Assembly (NCBI GenBank): GCA_902806575.1
Contig: CADCXD010000009.1
Coordinates: forward strand, 1,550,001 to 1,614,000
DNA length: 64,000 bases
Direction of reading: 5' to 3'
Source: Jackrogersella multiformis
Taxonomy: Eukaryota > Ascomycota > Sordariomycetes > Xylariales > Hypoxylaceae
How positions within the stretch are numbered: position 1 is the stretch's first letter; each line of letters starts with the position of its first letter. The notes beneath the pieces are model-generated. The model was given only the letters and a program-made list of their open reading frames with translations. It searched no databases and had not been told where the DNA came from. The position numbers and the translations under genes are program-made. Positions 58,411-64,000 of the stretch are shown in pieces.

Positions 58411-61400
58411 CTATTTCTTCTTGCCACGGTTCGCACTACCGCCGCTTCCTTTGCTTCCACCTTTTCCTTTCGCGTCTCCTCCGCCTCCACCCGCTCCGCT
58501 CATCATAACCCTTAACTTCCCTACAGGCACGATGTTGATAATTTCCTCAGGTTTAATAGCCTTGAAGAGCTCCACCTCACGAGGCCACATCTTCTCCTTA
58601 TCCTCGCTTTTGTCGTCCATAACCCCTTTCTTTGTTGAGGCTATCTTCCACGCCTCTAGCACTTCCTTGACCGCCTTGCCCTTCTTCTGCGCGCCGGGTT
58701 GCATTTTGACCTTGTATTTGCAACGGCCAAGTGCATTATAGGGCGCGCACACGGCGATCGCCTCGAGGATTTCGTCGCCGGGAAGTGGGGTCCCGATGAG
58801 CGCATCAAGAGGCGTGAGGCTAGCTGCCTCCTCGGCGTTGAGAGTCTCGACACCCTCCTCTAGCAGCATCTTACGGACCTCTTCATGTTCAGCTGTCTCG
58901 CGCTGCTGCCGTTGATGCTGCGCCCGACGGCGTTCCAATGTGGCTGCTCGCTGTGCTTCGCGCTCTGCTTTTGCTTTCGCCTCGGCCTCGGCCTTTTGCT
59001 TCCCTGCTGCGGCGCCTATGAGAGCTTCGACCGCGGCACGGTCTTCCTCATCTTGATCCTTGTATTTGGCAGCGATTTTCTTCGCCTTGCTGCGTTGGCC
59101 TCGTTTGGATTGCTGACCTTTCTTTTGGGGCTGAGGCGTGGATTTCCCTGATGACGCAGGCGCTGAGCTATTCACTGTGGTTAGGGGCGCCGAATTATTT
59201 TGTGTCGCTGACTCCGGGTCTTCTTCTTCACCATCAACATCGCCTTCTTGCACTTGCGTAGGCTCAGCAGAGCTGTCAATAGGAGGTTCTTCGGGGATTG
59301 TCAAGCTACTGACTCCTCTGATAAGAGGGTTATCTTCCGCCGGATCCGGAGATCCATGCTCATCACCTTTATGAGTTGAAGGTTGGAGTGGGTTTTCTTG
59401 AAGTTCAGCATCTTCCTCGATATCTATAGCGCTATCTTCCGAGTCACTCTCCTCTACATCATCATCTTTCCTAGAATCGGCTATGATTTCGCTAGCAGTA
59501 ACCGTCGATGCTTCATTACTCGGTCCAGCTTCTGGAAGATCGTAAAGACGGTGTTTAACATGCTTGGCCTTGCTTTCCTCGCTGATCCTAAACATCAATG
59601 CGAGGCCTAAGATTAATGGCGCGGGAGGTAAGAAGTTCTTCTTTCCTCTCACCATAAAGCTACCGGTAGCTAGGAATTCCCCGGTCGGTGCTGATTTTGA
59701 TACCTGGTCTGCATTCACCCACCATGCACCCATGCCAGCCTTCGAGTCCCAGGCGGATGAAGCACAAACCGCCAAAGACCCGGCTTGTGACAGGGTTGAC
59801 GGTGGTATAGGGGCATCGGGTGTGCTTGGACTATTTTTAATTACAACGCTCGGTGCGCCGTGAAGGTCTGCGTGCACGTAGACGTCGCCCTTCTTCAGAT
59901 ACCGTCTGTAGAGCATCTCGTTTTGCTGAGCATCTTTGCCACCAAGGACAAGATAACCATCAGACGAGATAAACCACGTAAACTTCTCGAACCATAGCTG
60001 CTTTCGGATTGGTTGCAAAACCGGCTTCTCCTGGTTAAGGCCCTTCTTCAACTCTGCCGCAATTTTGTGCTCAGCATTCTTTAATGCCATCTCTGATTGC
60101 AATATTGTCTTCTGTGCTTTCACAGCTGCCATTCTCCTCTCGCCATAATATTCCCGCGCATTTGCAAAAGGAGAGAGGCCGAGGTCGATGTCAACTGCTA
60201 GCCGGCCATCACGACCCTTCTGCGGAGACGCCTCTGTGCCAGCGTAACCACTATCGTCCGAGCTTACCGAATCAGTATCGGATGCGCCCTCTTCTTCTTC
60301 GTCTTCTTCTTCCTCGGCTTCCCCAAGGAGCACAGTAATGGTATTCTCGTGTAGCTTAAGAGGAGGTACAATGATAGCAGCTACCGGATTGTTTCGGCGG
60401 CGCTCCCGGTCAATAAGATTGCCAATGTCCTCCCAGTCCATCCCTTGTTGTATTAGCCCGTTTACCGCATCCATGGCTTCCTGGACTCTCTCGGCGTTCA
60501 CTTCAATCGCATTAGCTTTACGAATGTTAAGTTGCTGAGCTTCTTGGAGACCCTCGATCCGTTTGGCATGATCAGCTTTGGTAGCATCCAGCTTCCGCTT
60601 AGCAGCAGCTTCCTTCTCGCTTAACTTCGACTCTAGTTTCTGACCTTCTATAGAAGAGAAGAATTCATCTACCATCTTGTTAAAATTGTCGAACGTAAGC
60701 ACGATGTAACTTGGATCTTCTTCGAACTGGCGAGGTAGGAACGGGTGAAAATCCTCATATAATAAGTTCTCCTTTTTCTGCCGCCCCCTATCTGCGTCGT
60801 CGGATGGTACACTCTCAGCGCCTGGTTTCGGTTTGGCAAGAATATACCCTTTACAAGTATTAGAGCTGGTCACTTCCTGGACGATTTTTTGGGCTTCTTT
60901 GAGAGACTGTAGCAAGCTATCGAGAAGTGCTTCGTTTTCTAGTACTACAGAGGGCAGTGCGCTAGAGTCGAAGCCGGTAACCTTCAACGCATGATCAACT
61001 AATATCGGCGGCAATTCCGAGATAGTTGAAGCAATCCCCCTCCGTAATTCATCGCCTGACTTCCTCTTAATCTTCTTCCCCTTGGAAGCCGAATCAGCAG
61101 CTCTTTGTATGGTGGTCTGAAGCGCATCTCGTATACGTTCTTTCGTCAGTGGCGGAACTCCACCATAGTTCTGCCTGTTTTGTAAGGAGTAAGTGAGGCC
61201 TGGGCGCTGCGGCTCCTGGCCTTCTCCCTCGGGGACATGTCTCAGGAGCGTCAAAATATTGAGCTCGTTGTCGGTCAGAATTACGTTGCCGCCGGCAAAG
61301 AACTCCAGGTATAGTCTATATTGGCCATCACTGAACTGAAATTCGATAATGCGATCTGTGCCGATTTGTGAAATGGCTGTGACCCGTCGAGTCTTCAATG

Positions 61401-61703
61401 CTTTGCGTAGCTTCTGGACGAACATAGAGGGGGCGGCAGCGGTAGTCCGCGAGAAGTCTGTAAGGTGACATCGGAAACCAGAATCTATGAGGAGTTGCTT
61501 CTTTATTTCCGGTTTTGCGAACTTGAAGAGGAGAATCTTGGATGACAAGTCATAGATGTTGGAGACTCGAAGGGATACAAGGCTCGTTGATAACTCGTGA
61601 GCGATGACCTACGATATAATGTAAGTCAACTGTGTTTCATTGAAGCTGTCGAGTACTTAGGTAGACATACCTTGACATCTAACGAAGAGAATCTCTGCTT
61701 CAT
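58411..61703 (-). CDS. RQC2: Ribosome quality control factor Rqc2 (Tae2/NEMF, NFACT family)
   Basis: Two exons (61671-61703 and 58411-61608) give 1076 residues, the same size range as yeast Rqc2 and human NEMF. Exon 1 encodes just MKQRFSSLDVK. It binds split 60S subunits carrying peptidyl-tRNA, recruits the Ltn1 ubiquitin ligase and directs CAT-tailing. Visible domains: NFACT-N (VIAHELSTSLVSLRVSNIYD through RIIEFQFSDGQYRLYLEFF), coiled coil (about 330-420), NFACT-R (about 545-660: WFISSDGYLVLGGKDAQQNE and GDVYVHADLHGAPSV), an acidic linker then Lys/Glu/Ala coiled coil, and NFACT-C (CAPYNALGRCKYKVKMQPG to INIVPVGKLRVMMSG). The Gly/Lys-rich tail is typical. It is convergent with the amidoligase-like gene. 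Confidence 0.95.
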
Positions 61704-62296
61704 TTTGCCCTATCCAGCACTAGTCGTATGTATCTCACAACTATCCGAGGTGTTTCTGTTAAACCAAGGTATACTTGGGTGTGATTCGTTTGTGAGTAAC
61801 TTGAGGTCATCTAAAAAAGAAAGGCACCCGACGCGGGGCAATTCAAACGGTAAAGCGTTAATAAGTACCTAGGTACCTAATAAGCTTATCTAGGTACCTA
61901 GTAATTACACCTGATTTTACCATTACAATCTTGTAACCATACAGTTTGCAGGTGGGAAAATAGTGAAGTATACAGGTACTACATGTAGGATACCGTTTTA
62001 TACGGGTATTGAGAACGGATATGGCGGGGCTCTTAAATTCCATCAAATAAGTACCTAGGTACCTATCCGTTTACGTCATTCCTCTTTTCTACGATATTAG
62101 GCTAGGGTAGTACATGAATACGTAAATACCTAAGCACAAAAATCAATGTTCACAACAATTAAGAAATTGCATAAGAGGTAATAGACGAATGCATAAATCC
62201 ATCACGATATATGCCTACCCCTATACCTCATGTATTCGTCGAATTCAAAGTTTACATTACCTACCAGGTACCTAGGTAGATAAAGTACATGGTTTT
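61704..62296. other. Intergenic region between RQC2 and the GH43 gene
   Basis: Contains a dense ACCTAGGT cluster at 61864-61901 flanking AAGCTT, plus copies at 62050-62063 and 62265-62278. The promoter of RQC2 must lie at its left end. No gene was seen. Confidence 0.6.
61864..61901. repeat. Palindrome pair ACCTAGGTACCT ... ATCTAGGTACCT
   Basis: Two near-mirror copies of the motif sit on either side of TAATAAGCTTAT, giving a larger imperfect inverted repeat just upstream of RQC2. Confidence 0.7.
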
Positions 62297-64000
62297 CTAC
62301 TCGTCCTCTTCAAATAGTTCAATCCCATCTACTGCAACCTCGAATCCTATAGCGGCATTGTTAGCAGGTAGAACGAGCGTCAGAGCTTGGTAGTAAGTAT
62401 ATAACATACCATCGCCGCCTGTAGCTCCGAAGGTGATGATGTTCACGTCGCCACGCTTCAGGTTGAGCTGGATCGGTGTGGAGGCGTGGTAGCCGGCGCG
62501 AGAGTTCAGGCTCGAGATGTTGACAGCCGGCTCATCATTGACGAATATGTGAGCCTCACCAGCTATGGTAGCAATTCGTCAGTTTTGATATAGTCCAAAT
62601 CAGATCGGATTATTGAAACATACCTTCTGGGTTACTGACTCGGTAGTGGAAAGAAAGCCATTGGCGATCTCCAGTCCCAGTGATATTATGGAAAGTCACC
62701 TCGCTTGCGTCGTCAACTATGCTGAATATTAGTCCGGTTGTAATGGATCTCACTCGGGGGACAGAACGCAGTAACCTACCTCCATGTACGGAGCGCTTGC
62801 TCAGACATTCGCCGCAATCTCTCACAACTTCTAGCTGTCAGTCCTATGACTTCAAAGACGTTACCCAGAAAGGTACGTTACCTGTCCTGCCAGATAAAAC
62901 TGCGTGCTCGGCCTCGTAGCGCTTCTTCGTGCTAGGGTAAGAAACTACGCCAGTGTTGACATCGACTTTCCACATCGAATGGTAGTCAATCGTGACAGTG
63001 TGTGCCCTATATAAAGGGAAACCAAGAGTTAACTAGACTGGACTGCAGCCAACAGAACTCGCCGCCTCGAATCACCTACCCAGCATTTATGTTCAGGGGC
63101 GCCCACACATAGTTCGAGCTGGCTCCGCCCTTTGAGTCCCAAGCATCGCCCATATAGATGTGTGTGGTCTTCTGGGAGCCCTTGACCGTCAACTCAAAGG
63201 TGTTCTGTGAGCCATAAGTATTCTGATCTTGAGCAGCGATATCCGACCCCCCAGCCCAGGGACCGTTAATCGAAGACGACCAAAAGACCTTGTTAGGGTT
63301 GGCTCGCCAGCCAGTCTTCCCCGAGACGATCAGGAAGTAAACGCCGTCAGCTTTCACTATACCTGGAGCTTCGTACGCTCCGCTTCCTATGCATCCCCGA
63401 TTAGTAGCTATGACAGACCTATCTGGCTTTGATGAACGTACTCAAATCCGAAACCTTGTCTCCTAGGGTACCATCACTATTGATACGGTTGACCTGGACG
63501 ATATTGTGGTCGGCACTAGTCAGGAGATAATAAGTGTCTAATGCATTGCAATTGTCAGAAAATCGGACTCCCTCGTATCCAGTAGAGTATTCTCACCTGA
63601 ACTGTCATCATAAAACATTCCGGTATCCGAATAGGAGTAGTCGTTTGGCGGTATGTGAACTTTGGCCGATTGACCATAGCCACTAGTGAATTGTGCCGAC
63701 TTGAGGGAAAGAACATAACGATCTTGTTGGCCAAACAACTGTCACCAACCAAGTGATCAGCGATATCCCGACGAAAAGAAAGCAATTCAGGGCAAATATA
63801 TACCCAGAAGGAACCGTTCGGCTTCGCTATCTTCGGCCGCCACATGCCGGACACGGAGCCAGCTTGCTTCCCAAGGTTCTTCCAGTTGATGAGATCAGTG
63901 GATGAATACAACATCGGTGTTTGGTCTCGGGGATATCGTTAGTATTCAACTAGTTCATACGTTTAAGAATCGAGAGATGATTTACTGCTGGATGCATGAC
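62297..64000 (-). CDS. GH43 glycosidase with C-terminal CBM35-like domain (5' partial)
   Basis: Ten exons are visible: 63986-64000 (cut by the window edge), 63804-63925, 63597-63738, 63442-63537, 63080-63386, 63006-62882, 62827-62780, 62716-62624, 62562-62410, 62346-62297. All junctions keep one frame. GH43 five-bladed propeller sequence: TPMLYSSTDLINWKNLG, SGMWRPKIAKPNGSFW, QQDRYVLSLKSA, DDSSDTYYLLTSADHN, SGAYEAPGIVKADGVYFLIV (probable general-acid Glu in YEAPG), and HIYMGDAWD ... YVWAPLNI, which recalls subfamily 24 exo-beta-1,3-galactanases. RYEAEHAVLSG then opens a jelly-roll carbohydrate-binding domain of CBM35 type, ending VAVDGIELFEEDE. The signal peptide and catalytic base lie outside the window. 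A secreted plant or fungal polysaccharide role is inferred. Confidence 0.85.

Noticed and set aside
1..64000. CRISPR arrays, bacterial operons, phage or plasmid features
   Set aside because: The window is eukaryotic nuclear DNA with spliceosomal introns; the only regular repeats are micro- and minisatellites without spacers.

Overview
This window is nuclear DNA from a filamentous ascomycete (Pezizomycotina, probably Sordariomycetes; the order cannot be fixed from sequence alone). The evidence is gene structure: many short introns (about 50-250 nt) with GTAAGT/GTATGT-type donors and CTAAC/CTGAT-like branch sites. The proteins are also fungal in type: a filamentous-fungal RfeG-type regulator, Pfa5, Rqc2, MED31 and RPC11. 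At the left edge is an AT-rich block with the dinucleotide signature of repeat-induced point mutation (RIP). Coding regions were rebuilt by joining exons so that frame and protein family both stay continuous.

Layout: 1-3.25 kb is a RIP-mutated AT-rich block with no readable gene. At 6.0-8.6 kb (+) lies a seven-exon AlkB-like Fe(II)/2-oxoglutarate dioxygenase with added cysteine clusters. At 9.3 kb there is a perfect 19-bp minisatellite. From 9.9 to 14.3 kb is a compact housekeeping group: an ankyrin-repeat protein (-), RNA polymerase III subunit RPC11 (+), Mediator subunit MED31 (-) and a small Ser/Thr-rich, probably GPI-anchored secreted protein (-). A tRNA-Gly(GCC) is at 15.2 kb. A 1063-residue importin of the Sxm1/Nmd5 (importin-7/8) family fills 18.3-22.0 kb (-).

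22.0-31.1 kb is a gene desert rich in short palindromes based on ACCTAGGT, with one coding-like but unassigned patch near 29.4-30.7 kb. Next come RfeG (-, 31.1-32.5), DNA polymerase eta (-, 35.8-37.9), a tiny cysteine-rich protein whose start codon is split by an intron (+, 41.7), the palmitoyltransferase Pfa5 (-, 43.1-44.5), a GPI-anchored thaumatin-like protein (-, 45.6-46.9) and an Hsp70-like ATPase with a Pro/Gln-rich N-terminus (-, 48.4-50.9). After another gap comes an intronless amidoligase-like protein (+, 56.0-58.0), convergent with the ribosome quality control factor Rqc2/NEMF (-, 58.4-61.7). The right edge cuts a GH43 glycosidase with a C-terminal CBM35-like domain (-, from 62.3).

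The genes do not form one pathway: this is a mixed stretch of core functions (transcription, nuclear import, translesion synthesis, ribosome rescue) with interspersed surface/secreted and accessory proteins. The best candidates for unusual biology are the amidoligase-like protein, which keeps the family framework but has changed the usual HxH-type motif, the Zn-cluster AlkB-like protein beside the RIP block, and the pervasive ACCTAGGT palindromes. I did not find a clear multi-gene undescribed system.
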